Below are positions 40,768-57,700 of a stretch of DNA of 64,000 nucleotides, in pieces. The position numbers were made by a program, and so were the translations under genes. The first letter of the stretch is position 1; each line of letters begins with the position of its first letter. Below the pieces are notes generated by a model. The model was not told where the DNA came from, made no database searches, and saw nothing but the letters and a program-made list of their open reading frames with translations. The DNA comes from Pachypanchax playfairii (lineage: Eukaryota; Chordata; Actinopteri; Cyprinodontiformes; Aplocheilidae): the NCBI GenBank assembly GCA_006937955.1, contig SSNP01000001.1:1059551-1123550 (forward strand), written 5' to 3'.

Positions 40768-42203
40768 AAAGATTCATGCATTCCTCCGTGTTTCTCGTTC
40801 TCAGTGTCCCGATGCAGGAAAGATCTAAAACATGCAGGTGGATCCTGAGGACCATGAAACGGTGCTTTAAACTCTCATGAATTCATGTTGTTTCAACATT
40901 TAAGCTAGGTGTTCCCCTACGTTGTCTTGTAAAGTTCTTTAAAACAGTAAATCACATGTAATTTCTTTATATTTTGTCCCCAAAAAGCCCGACTCTACTG
41001 AAATATTTTAAAGTGGCTTTGATCGATATCTGAAAATCGTGTCTATAAGAAACAGAAAAAACAACTCAGATTAAAATCTGTTACTGGATCTGAGCGATGC
41101 GTCATCCTTCAGCTTGTCATCGACTGGATGTCAGTTTTTTATGTAATTACTTCCTCCTTGTTGGTGCTAAAATACTATTTATTGTCAAATGGTGTTATTT
41201 TTGGTTCTTTGCTATGTTTTATCTGTTATGTTTGGGGATCCCTTCATACCTAAATCCTTTATAAGACAGAATTAAGAGGCTTAACAAACTAAATACAATT
41301 AATTGTTTCAAAATTGTTAAGGTGTTTGACTCAAAATGAGGAAAAAAGAAGCTAAAATTCAAAGAAAACCTTTTGAAAATCTGGAGACCCCATCACCGAT
41401 CAGGAAGCAAATTATCAGATAACTTTTATTTTTATTAGTCAGATATTTTTATTGTTACATCCTAATTGTCGATATGAATCACACTCCTACCCTCAGAACT
41501 CAACTCCGTATTGATGTCTTCACTTATGTCTTTTTTTTCTTGGTTTAAAAATATATTTTTAAAAAACCCAGATCAGTTGCATTTCCACTAAAATGAACGT
41601 GATTTCCGACACTATGAATGCAAATTTCCATGAGTAACAGTTAAACAGAGGAAGTATGAGACCCCTCCACACCTGACTGTAACAAAAGGCTCCTCACATT
41701 GTTTTCCTTTCCTCCTGATTGCTAAGCCAGACTACAATGATGACCAACAGAGAGCTGCACGTCATCCGGGAAGGATGCACACAATTTTTTGCACCTTGAA
41801 AAAGTGTAAAAAAAAAAATTCTGTCCAGTCATATCTCAGAACCAGCTAAAGTCAGATTATCTTAGTCATTGTCACTGATCTCAGATCATTTATGCTGTTG
41901 CACTTTGGTTTACAGTAAAGATTTTTCCACTTTCACACACATGCGTACTCCCCTGTGATGCTTCACTATTCTCTTACACTGCAGAAACTGATCGTTTTGA
42001 TGGATCTCACCTTGGTAGATATTTAACTAATAACGGCCGAGTGGAAACGGTTTATTTTGGTTTATTTTCATCGAGCTCAAACATTTGAAAGATGAATTTT
42101 CTCTCTAAAAGCTCACAGATCCCAGAGTTATCACCGTCCTCGACCCGTCTGGAAGCATTCTCAGTTTAGTTTCCGTGAGTCAGAAAGTGGAAGACAAATT
42201 TCT
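40768..42203. other. intergenic, no gene seen
   Basis: AT-rich, short frames only, no recognised repeat or regulatory signal. Confidence 0.45.
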
Positions 42204-42207
42204 TTAA

Positions 42208-42796
42208 AGAGGCCATTTCATACACATTCAGGACTTTGTGGTTATTTCTTAAGTATTAACCAGTAATATGAAACATTTTATATCTAAAAAAAAACGTCAG
42301 GAAACACTGATTAACAGACCTTTCAATCTGTCTGCGTTAAAATTCGGGTGGTTCCGGCTCCTTCCGTCAGGCTGCTTCGTCAGCAACTCATTCATATTTG
42401 TTGTTTGAATTTGCTGGACTCTGATTGGCTAACAAACTAGCCTATGAGAGCTAAGAATACTGTTTCCTGCCCCGCTGCGCATGGCAACGTCAGACGTCGT
42501 GTCTTCCTGTTTGTTATGTCTTATGCTAACAGCTTTTAGCCAGCAGCATGCTAGGTGTGGTTTCAACTGCGGGAGCTGCCGAAAACTAACGAACAAAGGA
42601 GTTTTGACAAAACAGATACAGGCCGTTCGGACTCGGGAGAACTCGGGTGTTATCACCACCTGCGTAGTTTGAGAGATTAAAACTGAAAGAGAAGTTGTTG
42701 ACCTGTTTTCACACCCACTATGAAGGTAAGAACACCTGTGGAGCTAAAATATTCAACAGAAACCTCAGAAAAACCGTTTTTAATGGAAGGGCCTCT
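42208..42796. mobile_element. 589-bp TTAA-flanked DNA transposon, non-autonomous
   Basis: TTAA lies on each side (42204-42207 and 42797-42800), with short inverted ends AGAGGCCATT and, reversed, AGAGGCCCTT. TTAA target duplications occur in the piggyBac and Kolobok superfamilies; I cannot tell which this is. The centre is GC-richer and includes GATTGGCTAA (an inverted CCAAT box) near 42422, an ATG (42481) and, near 42719, an ATGAAG/GTAAGA string like a start exon with donor. It has no transposase. TTAA is a short site, so the call needs other copies to confirm it. Confidence 0.55.
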
Positions 42797-42800
42797 TTAA

Positions 42801-44833
42801 TGGTTGGCGACCGGTGAAACTAAATCGAGACTATTTGGAGACAAATAAAAGAGAATCTGAAATTCCAAGCGTGACAAGAAAATGTACAACCATCACGATT
42901 TAATTACAGTCTGGATTCCAGCTCGCAGCCATGATAACTTCCTGTCAAATACTCTTAAAGTAATTGTTCAAAACGTCGAGGTGCATATTGGATTATTTGC
43001 AGATTAGATTAATTTAGATTCTGTCCGGCAGTTTAAAAATCCACCCTAATCTCTTATTTAATTGAAAAATAAACTAAAAATAGACACTTCAGTTGTCTTC
43101 AGATCATTTGTATAAAAATATAAAATTGTTACTTCGAATGCTGTAGAATGGTTGGATTAATAATATCAGATAAGCATGACTTGCTTTTCAGTTTTCAGGA
43201 AGTCGTTGCTCGGAAACTAAATTAATCTAATAACTCAGTTATGTTTGTGTTTGACAGTTATGAGCTCAAAGAAGAAGCGAATGCAGAGTTGGGATTTCCT
43301 GACTGAGTAAAAGCGCTGGAATGATGTCCATCATCAAAAGAGGAATTTACCACCGCTCATCACCGTAAATGACATCATCAGGTGCCGCCGTGTCTGCCGG
43401 GACATCTTGGTCTGTGTATGTGTCACAAATTCATTCACATACACACACTTTTTCCCTTTTAGGAGCAGTCAGACAGCCCCGTCCTCCACCTGTCTCCAGC
43501 GTTACCTGCCCCAGTCATTAAAAGAGACCCAGAGCCTGACTGTAAGTGCACATGTCAACTGCAAAATTACAGGGGGGGGCACACGCAAACATATTTGTTT
43601 TGCATTTTAGACGGGTAATATCTGTCTGCACGCAAACTATCTGTTCATTTTCGAAGCTGCGAGCCCCTCCTCTTCTTTCTTTTACAAACCAAGACAACAA
43701 AGGTGCTGCGGTTCAAAGGCAACGAGGCGACAGTTACTCGGGTTTGTGTAATGACAAGGAGAAACTTCTCGTTTCTCCGACCTCTGCGGACTTCACCTCG
43801 TCTCCCCCTTGAATCCAAAGTGTTCAAAGTCGGCTTTGTTCTTCCGTTTTCTTATTCTCGTTAAACTAATTAAAGTATCTCGGCGTGCACATGCCTCGGA
43901 ATTCAAAATGAAACTTTGTCAAGACTTGATTGCGTCACCGCAAACAGGAAAAAGTGCACTGACAAGTTCGACAAGGAGGAAAACAAATTGCTTAGAAAGA
44001 TAAGGATCTATTTTCAGACAATGCTGTTCGTCTTTTCTTTTCGTCGCCAATACCTGTAACAGTGTAAATATGACATATTGCATGCAAAGCAAGCAAAGGC
44101 TCTGAACACCTGAACATTTGTTCCTTTTAAATTTATGTCTTTCAGCAAGTTGTCTTTGATCTGCACAGAAACATGAAGATGACTGAGTTCACCTTATTGA
44201 GGCTTTTATTTTGTTCCTTTTTTGAGCCACATAAAATCAGGAATGTGTCTCCGTATTGAATCATTGTCATCCCTAAATACTAATAATTCACTCTTTTGGT
44301 ATACCAAACAGATTTGCATCAATCTTCTACGTGTGTTGTAATTTCACCACCTGGATCTTCAATAACATCCTGTTGTCTGAGGACATCTGACGGGACGGGC
44401 TGGACTGACCCCCCGCCACATCCCGCACTGTTATTCAGGGTCTGCTTAATGACAGCCAGGCAGGAAGCTGTCCCCTGTGATCTGTGTATTTAAAAGCATC
44501 CTTATTATTGTTTGTGCATTGTTGTGTCGCGTTGGCGTCCTTTAGACTACTATCATTAGTGACTGTGGCTCGATGGTTACCGTCTGTAACTGCGTTTAAA
44601 ATTGACGAGAAACACGTTCGACCTAACAGCCCAATAAGTGATCTTATTTAATTATTTATTTTATTGTGTCATAAACGGACATAATCTGCTAATCTCTGTT
44701 GTTTTTCAAAGATGTTGAACAATTTTCCGCCTTTTTCTAATTGCTTGATCATTTTTGTTGCTGTGACTTTATATCTGAATCATGCAACATAAATATTAAT
44801 TGTGGAAAAAAAGTAAATGAAATGTAACAACAA

Positions 44834-44889
<56 letters not shown>

Positions 44890-45384
44890 CACCAAAAGTT
44901 ACAAAGCAGAAACTGTTAATTACTGCTCAGCTGACTGATCTCGTTAGCGCCGGTCGTTAGAACTTGCTCAGCTGGACTCAGAAGTCCGAGATAATTTAGG
45001 GATAGAAAATAAATCTAAACAACATCTAAACTGCACATGTATGTTAGAAGTGAACATACTGAAGTTGTTGATGTTGCTAGCTGTGGCTAACCAGGAAAAT
45101 GCTAATTTTCCATGTGACATGTGGCTCAGGAAGCAACAGCTGATGCCTGGACTGAAACAATGGACTTATTGGTCACTTGACTCAATAAATTCGTAACAAT
45201 CCTCAAAAAATGACTAACTTTGGTCCGTCCGTCATGGTGGCTGGGAATAAAATAGACGAATGCTTTAAAAAGCTACATGAGGAGTGTGAAACGTGGCGCC
45301 ATATAAGAAGAATCTTGTTTGTGCTTGTTGAATCAACAGCTCATATCAAGTAATCTTGATACTTTAAACTGGTTTGTCAAGTGA
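42801..45384. other. intergenic, no gene seen
   Basis: AT-rich with short frames. It contains the 58-bp A-run at 44831-44888. No exon or RNA gene can be supported. Confidence 0.45.
44831..44888 (+). repeat. poly-A tract, 58 bp
   Basis: An uninterrupted A-run. It could be a retroposon tail or a slippage-expanded homopolymer. The sequence to its left does not look like a known SINE or processed transcript, and no target duplication is evident. Confidence 0.8.
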
Positions 45385-45810
45385 TACGATTTAAGAGTTG
45401 CTGAGCTCCTGTCGGTGGATGACCCTGATCAACAGCTTCCTGTCTGTGTTAATCAATCAGAACTTAAACACGTCCAACAAGGAACTGGTCAGAACGAGGT
45501 CGTGGAGATTTTTTTTGAATGGGATAACCTCGTAGTAACCCTCCGCAGTGGAACACATCAGGTGGTCATCCCTCTTTGTCTGCTGCAGCGGAGACAGGTG
45601 ATTCCGACTGTGAGGGACAGATCGCCACTGACTCCGGACAATAGAGGAAAACAAAGGGGGAAAGGAGGTGTGATTCATGCATGGACACCTCCAGCGCCGT
45701 CCAGCTCTGTGTCAAACATACAAGTGCATGAACCCAACTGTTCTATGAGCAGAAAAAAGTCCAACGCAAACACACTCATTCAAAGCGCCGGTGGTATTCT
45801 CAGTTTGTGA
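45385..45810 (+). other. unrecognised 141-codon open frame
   Basis: Open from just after a stop at 45382 to a TGA at 45808, with no ATG near its start. The first part (to about 45597) has a mixed hydrophobic-acidic pattern like a folded domain, for example VVEIFFEWDNLVV. At 45597 there is a good donor, GAGACAG/GTGATT. The part after that is Ser/Lys-rich and less protein-like. It could be an exon of an unknown gene or transposon debris. I do not recognise the family. Confidence 0.25.
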
Positions 45811-47692
45811 AGGAAAACAGAGGCGTTGGAGGACAATGGGCCTTTTACGCGTTATAGAGCAAACAAGCAAACAGGAAGAGATCTCTTTTTTGGGGGGGAT
45901 TTGGAAACGTGTTCCTGGAGATAAGAGGGGGAGGGGAATGCAGGAGAAGTCCTGAAATATCTTCTGTCATTTCCAAAATTCCAACCAGGTGAAGCTGCGT
46001 TTCTCAGAAGGGCGATGACCTTGAGTCATCACAACCTGTTACACTATTCCAACCATATGTATTTCACATGAGACATGTTTTGTATTTCTTTTTATCTCCT
46101 TTGCTCATTTTATCTTTCCTCCTTTGTTTTACAGTCCTGCTCAAGAAAATCACGCCACTTAAGAATCTCTCCATCGCTTCCTTTTGCACTTTGGATAACT
46201 TCACCTGGCTCAACAGCGTGAAAGATAAAACATGCTCCCACTGTGAAAGTAGCGACGCCAAAATTCCCTAAAAGACATCTGACTGCTGGATCAGCTGAGG
46301 TATCCAAGCAATGTGCTTTCATTCAGGCCGAAGATCTGACAGATCTTTTTAAGCATCTGTTTTGTAACAAGGACTAAGAATTTAGCATAACAAGACAAAC
46401 ACAAACGCCAAGGTAAACCATTTTTTTCCCACGATGTAACAACTCAGAAATAAACACTGCTGCTGAAAATATTTACAACTCAATGTTAAACAGAGATAAT
46501 GTCCAAAACAGCTATTCTTTACATTTGATTGTGCTCTTTTATTTAATTAACGATCTGCTTCTGTTGAACCCATCACTTCCTCAAAGCTCTGCACTCCCCC
46601 GCTATCAGTCATCATGTGAGATAATGATGGTCACATCAGCGCTGATTGATTAAGGAAGAAGTGGAGGAAGGAAGGGAGGGGAGGATGAAACGCAGAAAGA
46701 AAGAAACGCAAAGAACTGACCTCTGTCTCTCACATTGTTAGACAGATAAGAGCCATGATGGAGATTCCCGTTGTGACCTTTAACTGGACATGTAACGCTG
46801 TTTACAACTAGCAGACAAACTTTACACTCTGCAGCTTAAATCATCTATTAGTTTATTGATGGATCTGTGGCACTAAACCTTCTTACCATCTTTCAACATG
46901 ATTTTGATCAGTAATTTTTCAGGTTTTCTGAAGGTTTTAATGTTTTTATTGGACTTTCACAGTTGCTTTTTCACTTATTTCCTGTTCAGTGCCTGACTTT
47001 GGCTAAAAAATTGCCAAAATGTAAAAGAAATTACAAAAAAAAACTTTCATAAGGCCTGATTACCTATTGATCAAGACCACTTTAAAAGATTACAAAAAAG
47101 TATTGTTCCTTGAGACACGTGTTGTGTTGCACGTGACAATAAAAAGACTCAAAACTGAAATTGTAACTTAGATTAAAAGCATGTCTATGATTTTAAAAAC
47201 CACATCCATAATAGACTCATTTTTCCAGCACTATTTCCCGGCATTCGGGCTGCTGTCGACCACTGACGCACATCACAACTACCTACTCATCTGAGTTTTT
47301 CTGCAGATGACAGAACAAGGAGTTATATGAGAAGTGCAACTTGAACCCAGCAGAGAAAGTGCAGTCACTTGTGGAGGGTGTCTTGCTTTCTGTATCTAAT
47401 TTGTGAGTAACTGTATTTTGAAAAAGGAAGAAAGAAAACTCTTAATTTGTCATTTCTGTATTTTAGAAGTTATTGTACCGTGTTTGGCCATTAGAGGGCG
47501 GTGTAAATTTTCAGCTGGTGACACAGCAACCAACGAGCCGCTCTTGGAAGTGCTCGTTGACTGTGTGTAAGCGGGGCATCTCGCCTCACCTTTAACAAAA
47601 AGCTTTAGCGTTTTCAGTTAATTATTCACAGAATCATTTAAAAAACTCTTACACTCACTCAGTAAACTTTGTGTCGAAAACTGACCTCTAAA
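45811..47692. other. prep upstream region
   Basis: No exon is supported. The last 200 bp before the prep ATG should hold its promoter, where one CTCF-like motif is visible (47488-47501). Purine-rich patches lie at 46650-46715. Confidence 0.5.
47488..47501 (+). promoter_or_regulatory. CTCF-like motif in prep promoter
   Basis: CCATTAGAGGGCGG, close to the CTCF core, about 190 bp upstream of the prep ATG on the plus strand. Motif evidence only. Confidence 0.4.
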
Positions 47693-52893
<5,201 letters not shown>

Positions 52894-53434
52894 CTTGAAC
52901 TTCCTGTTATAAAAGTGCGTTTTGTTTGCTTGTTTCCCTTTTACTGATGAACACTTCAGAAGACTGTTTATACAATTACTGACACGTTCTACTAACATAT
53001 TTAAATTCTTGTTTACTGGGCTACTTGTGGTTTGTTTTATCCCTCCTCTCCTTTCCTCTCCGTCCCAGCAGCGCACACGCCTACGATCCTGCAGCTTTTA
53101 GTAAAAACAGAAGCTACTCGTGATCGCAGTGATCAGCCGTTACAGTCATGAGGATTGTTATTGCATCTTCAGGAGCTCCATCAGGACGCCTATTATTTAA
53201 TATTTGTTTACGCACTTAATGGAGCCTGTCGGATGCTGAATATCAACTTGTGCATTTTTGATATTATGTAACTGATCATACTCAAGTGTTAACGTGGAAA
53301 CTTGTATTGTTTGAATGTGTGTCACTATGAGGGTGTGTGTGGATGTCAGACTCACAGACTTAAGATTTCTACCTCTTGACTTGTGCTGGTTGTTGACCCT
53401 GTTTAGAGGGGAAACAACACAACACCACAACAAC

Positions 53435-53440
53435 AATAAA
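53435..53440 (+). promoter_or_regulatory. polyadenylation signal of prep
   Basis: AATAAA about 540 bp downstream of the prep stop, followed by T-rich and GT-containing sequence as expected for cleavage downstream. Confidence 0.6.
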
Positions 53441-53634
53441 TAACTTTTTAAACAGTGATTGTCTGTTATTCTACAGGAAACCATGAAGAGAAAATATGGT
53501 TTTAAATTGCAATTAAAACCTAAAAGAATACCATTATTATTTATACTGTATATTTCAAGTTGAAATTGTTTCCCTCCTTTTTTGTTTCAGCAGTTCTAAT
53601 GTCAGAAAAGGCTGCTGCAGTAGCCGTGTATCCA

Positions 53635-53648
53635 CCAGCAGGGGGCAG
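53635..53648 (+). promoter_or_regulatory. CTCF-like motif, strong match
   Basis: CCAGCAGGGGGCAG is a full match to the CTCF core consensus. It lies 742 bp past the prep stop on the plus strand and is the best such motif in the window. Confidence 0.6.
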
Positions 53649-54429
53649 TCTGACATGGATCTCCAGGAGCTTTTCTTCTCCGAATTTTACATTGGATCAG
53701 AAAATGTTAGAAAAAGGCGTGAAAGTATATTTTCAATATAACAGCACTGTCTTGTCTCTGTAAACCAAAACCCTAAACTTTTATGCTCAAAATGGTGAAT
53801 TAGGCAAATATATTTGATACAGATATTTGGGACAATTTTATTATGAACAATAACATTTTGTTCTAATATTTTGTTTAACCTAAACCACTTTTTTATTCCA
53901 ACGTTTCAGTTAGTTTAAACTGATTCAGGTCTTAAAGTCAATTGGTAAGAATAATGATTTTATATGATGAATAGTTTTTCTCTGTAATTTTAAGCACATA
54001 ATCATATTATTTTTGTGAATAAACAGTTTTTTCATTGGTTCATAAAATTCAACATTAAAAGGGGGAAATACAAATGTTTTAGAGGAAAACATTCAAATCA
54101 ACTCATTTTAAAAAATTTACTATTTTAAAGAGATGAATTAATCTTGAAGTTACACGTTCATGGAATCAACAGGTGAGTCGAAAAGTCACTGATAAAAAAT
54201 ACATTGACAAGATGACAAACGGTTTGTTTTACAATGCCACCAATTAAAGCAATAGGCTATGTCCTTACAATATATATTAATGCTGTTACACCTTGAAACC
54301 TTTCAACAACTCAGAATGAAGGTTTTTCTTGTGTGGAAACACCTGAGACGCGTCACGTTCTTCAACAGAAGAAACCCAGCTGACGGTTAAAGAGGGCACG
54401 CGAGCGCGAACACGCAGCTGCACGTGAGA

Positions 54430-54443
54430 ACAGTAGGTGGCGC
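54430..54443 (+). promoter_or_regulatory. CTCF-like motif
   Basis: ACAGTAGGTGGCGC fits the CTCF core except for the first base. It has the same orientation as 53635-53648. Confidence 0.45.
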
Positions 54444-54610
54444 GCGCGACAGCATCACCTGCCGTGAAGAGTCACACCGTCGGAAATTTCTTTATTTAGT
54501 AAATGAACTCAAACTGCAGGCTAGTGATGAACGTCGACGACAACTCAACGTGGGAACAGCTGCACGTGCAGAACGAGCTTGAGTGCTGAGAGGCGGACGT
54601 ATTTGACGTC

Positions 54611-54731
<121 letters not shown>

Positions 54732-54761
54732 CTGTATCTCTTGGCCACAGGTTGTATCTCA

Positions 54762-54775
54762 CCGATGGGGGGCGC
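54762..54775 (+). promoter_or_regulatory. weak CTCF-like motif
   Basis: CCGATGGGGGGCGC, a looser match to the CTCF core, third in a same-strand series after 53635 and 54430. Confidence 0.25.
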
Positions 54776-57700
54776 TATTTGGGTCAGTTCTTCTCCCTCT
54801 ATTCGTTTCGTCTGATCGGCCCCTGATCACTGATCTGAAACCAGTTGACTTGCGCATCACAATTGAATAAAAGTGACGAGCAGCTGATGTCAGATCAGTA
54901 GAAGAAGTTCGGGATTAATAAAAGAGATTCAGCAATAATCCAAATGTATTATCATCTGACCGCTTCTTGTTTTTTTGTTTTTTTTGGAGTTTGGTGGGTT
55001 TTTTGTTGCTTTTTTGTTATGATTTGTTAAATCCGGCTTGTGGTCATGCAGAGGGGGGATGTGAAGTATGGATCTTTATCGACAAGGGAAAAAGAGGGGT
55101 GGGGACGAAGAGGGAGCATGTTGGGGGAGGCCACGAATTCCACGTGCTTTAAATCCTTTCAAGATCGCGTGTTTTTCTTCACGAAGACCCTTTTAAAGAT
55201 CTGTCTTGCTTCTGAAATGCTCGTGCTGTTTCACCTGGGAGTTTGCGTTTTGCCTCTGAGGAGTGGGCTACATTTCACCGGCTGTGGCTCTGAACATGCC
55301 TCCTTTTGAGATAAGTTGGGAATTGAAATGGAAAAACAAGAAGAAGTTCCTCATCCTCATTCTTGGAGCATTTTAGGGATGCTTTTCCAAATCTGTTGCT
55401 CCACAAAACAAATCTGCCCGGTCGGTTTGCGTTGCTGCAGCTTGTGTTACAGATTCACTATAAAATATTCATCCATGGAAAAGCTCTTTGATTTCACTCG
55501 GTTCTTCTGGCTTCACGCGCCGCGCAGGTTAGAATCAGCCTTCAACATGTCATTCAAATAGGCTCGTGAGCGGAGCTGAAGTCTGGACTGGATCACTGAT
55601 CTCTGCGGTTTGTCGGTGTCATCTCATTCATTCACTCACAGAGGAAATACTAATATAGAAAGGAGGATGTCCACTTCCTCAACTGCTACAGCTCCAGGTG
55701 AGTCTCAGAAACAAACCCTTCGATTTGTTTTTGTCATTTTCCCCAAAGAAAATAATGAACGTGGAAGCTGCGTTGATTGACCTGAGATGACCCGTAGGTA
55801 TTATCGACTTAAAAAGTTACTTTTTTAAAGTCTAAAACAGTGAATAATGGCTTGGGGATGAACGTGCAAGCGCCAAATGATACCAGACATTTTCAGGAGG
55901 GTGAAAACGTTTTTTTAAAAATGTAGGAATTGAATGTTTTTACTGCGAGAAATGAGACGGAAGTGAAAGAGAACTGATCCAAACACGTCGAACAGATAAT
56001 GAGAATATTCATCGCTGATTGAAGGCATTTGATCACTTGGATTATAACCCATGATACTCCACTTGAGCTCATAATAACTATTAATGAATAAATAAGTGAG
56101 AAGAAGTCACGAGGAATTTATTTTCAGTAGATCGGGTCCAAAAGAAACAGAAAAATGAATCAGAAAGGACTCATAAAGCAGGTTTTTGGATCTTTAGATT
56201 TTTCATTTTCGTTTATTCTTGTCTTTTTTGGCGCACCGGTTGCAGGGCGCCTCTCTTCCAAACGCCCCCTTCTCTGTGACGTCACCGATATTTCATTCCG
56301 ATATAGGTTTTTTCCGTTTTACACAGTACAAAAAAAAAAAAAAAGATTTTTACTATGTCTGACTAGAAAATCAACACCAACATCACACACAAAATAATTA
56401 TAAAAACGATTGTTTATTTCAATAGCATTGATCAACCTGCAGGAAACGTGGATCTGAGAGAATGTTCAAAAAAGCTATAAGATATTCAGCTGGAAATGAA
56501 TCGGATTTTTTTTTTCAATACACAAAATGATCAGAATTTCATCAGGCGGGTTTAATGTGAGACGATTTCTTTTGATGAAAGAGCTGAAGATGTTAGAAAA
56601 TATACTTTTGTGTTGGAGTGGAAATCTCACGTGGTGTTTCATGAACTGTGCTTTTGTTTGTTTTTTCGTTTAGTCTAAATATTTGTTAACGAAATCTCTG
56701 ACAATCACGGTGGAAGATGTTTAATATCAAGTCAGAGCTATTTATTCATATTTTTGTTTTTACAGAAAAAGAAGAAAACATTCAAAATGTCACTTAAACA
56801 TGTTGGATGCAGTAAAAAATACACTTATCTTCACTGAAAAAGAATCAACTAAATTAAGAAAACTTCCGATTTTTGCTTAGACACTTTATTATTATTATGA
56901 ATAATAATAATAACAATAAAATTGTTACTTGGAGATTCAAACCAAACAGAGGCATATAACCTGGCTGGTCAACACCTTTACACTTTGGGGTCAAAACAAA
57001 CAAAAAAAGTATTAAAACTAAGGGATTGGTAGCTGGAATGCATGTAAATGACAAAAAACAACCCCCCTTTGGAAAAAAAAAGAGAGAAAAGAGACACAGG
57101 CTCAATGAACCCTTTGAACTACATTGACAGCAGCGCAGGGGTAAAAGCAAATTTCCTCTGGGAGCCTACAGGGTAAGAAGTGGGGGTTGGGTGGGGTTAG
57201 CTGGGGTGATGGAGTGCAAAGTCTACTCAAAAAGTTGGTTTTCAAACAACTCAGTAATCTAGTTTCGTTCATCAGGTGCTTCAAAATGCACAATATTGAC
57301 TTCAATGTCAATCTGACTATAGTTTGAACTGCAGAGGTGAATAAAAAATCTCCAAACATCAACAACAGATGTTTCAAAAACAAATTTTAAATCCTTTAAA
57401 ATATAAGTTTTTTTAGAAGTTAGCAGCACTAACTTTAAAGGACATAAGAAGAAAATATCTCCAAATTCCATGATCAACAACTGAAATGAGTTGCAGATGA
57501 TTTATTGGACCGAAAGCTATAGATAAATGTTGCCATGTTGCATTTTAATAATAACAAAAATGTAAAAATTCATTTCATACAGAAAAATGACTTCCAAGCA
57601 CATCTGTCTATAAGACGCTGTGCGTTAGCTACTATTCTAGCATTAAATTGTAAAACCATTCATACAAATCTTCCGTCAGGATGAGAAAACATTAATATTA

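Larger units (their letters stand above)
53441..54610. other. prep-lin28b interval, left part
   Basis: No gene seen. It holds two CTCF-like motifs (53635-53648, 54430-54443) and a GC-rich patch at about 54330-54480 with several CGCG steps. Confidence 0.5.

Noticed and set aside
44831..44888. Poly-A tract as the tail of a processed pseudogene
   Set aside because: No transcript-like sequence or target duplication precedes it.
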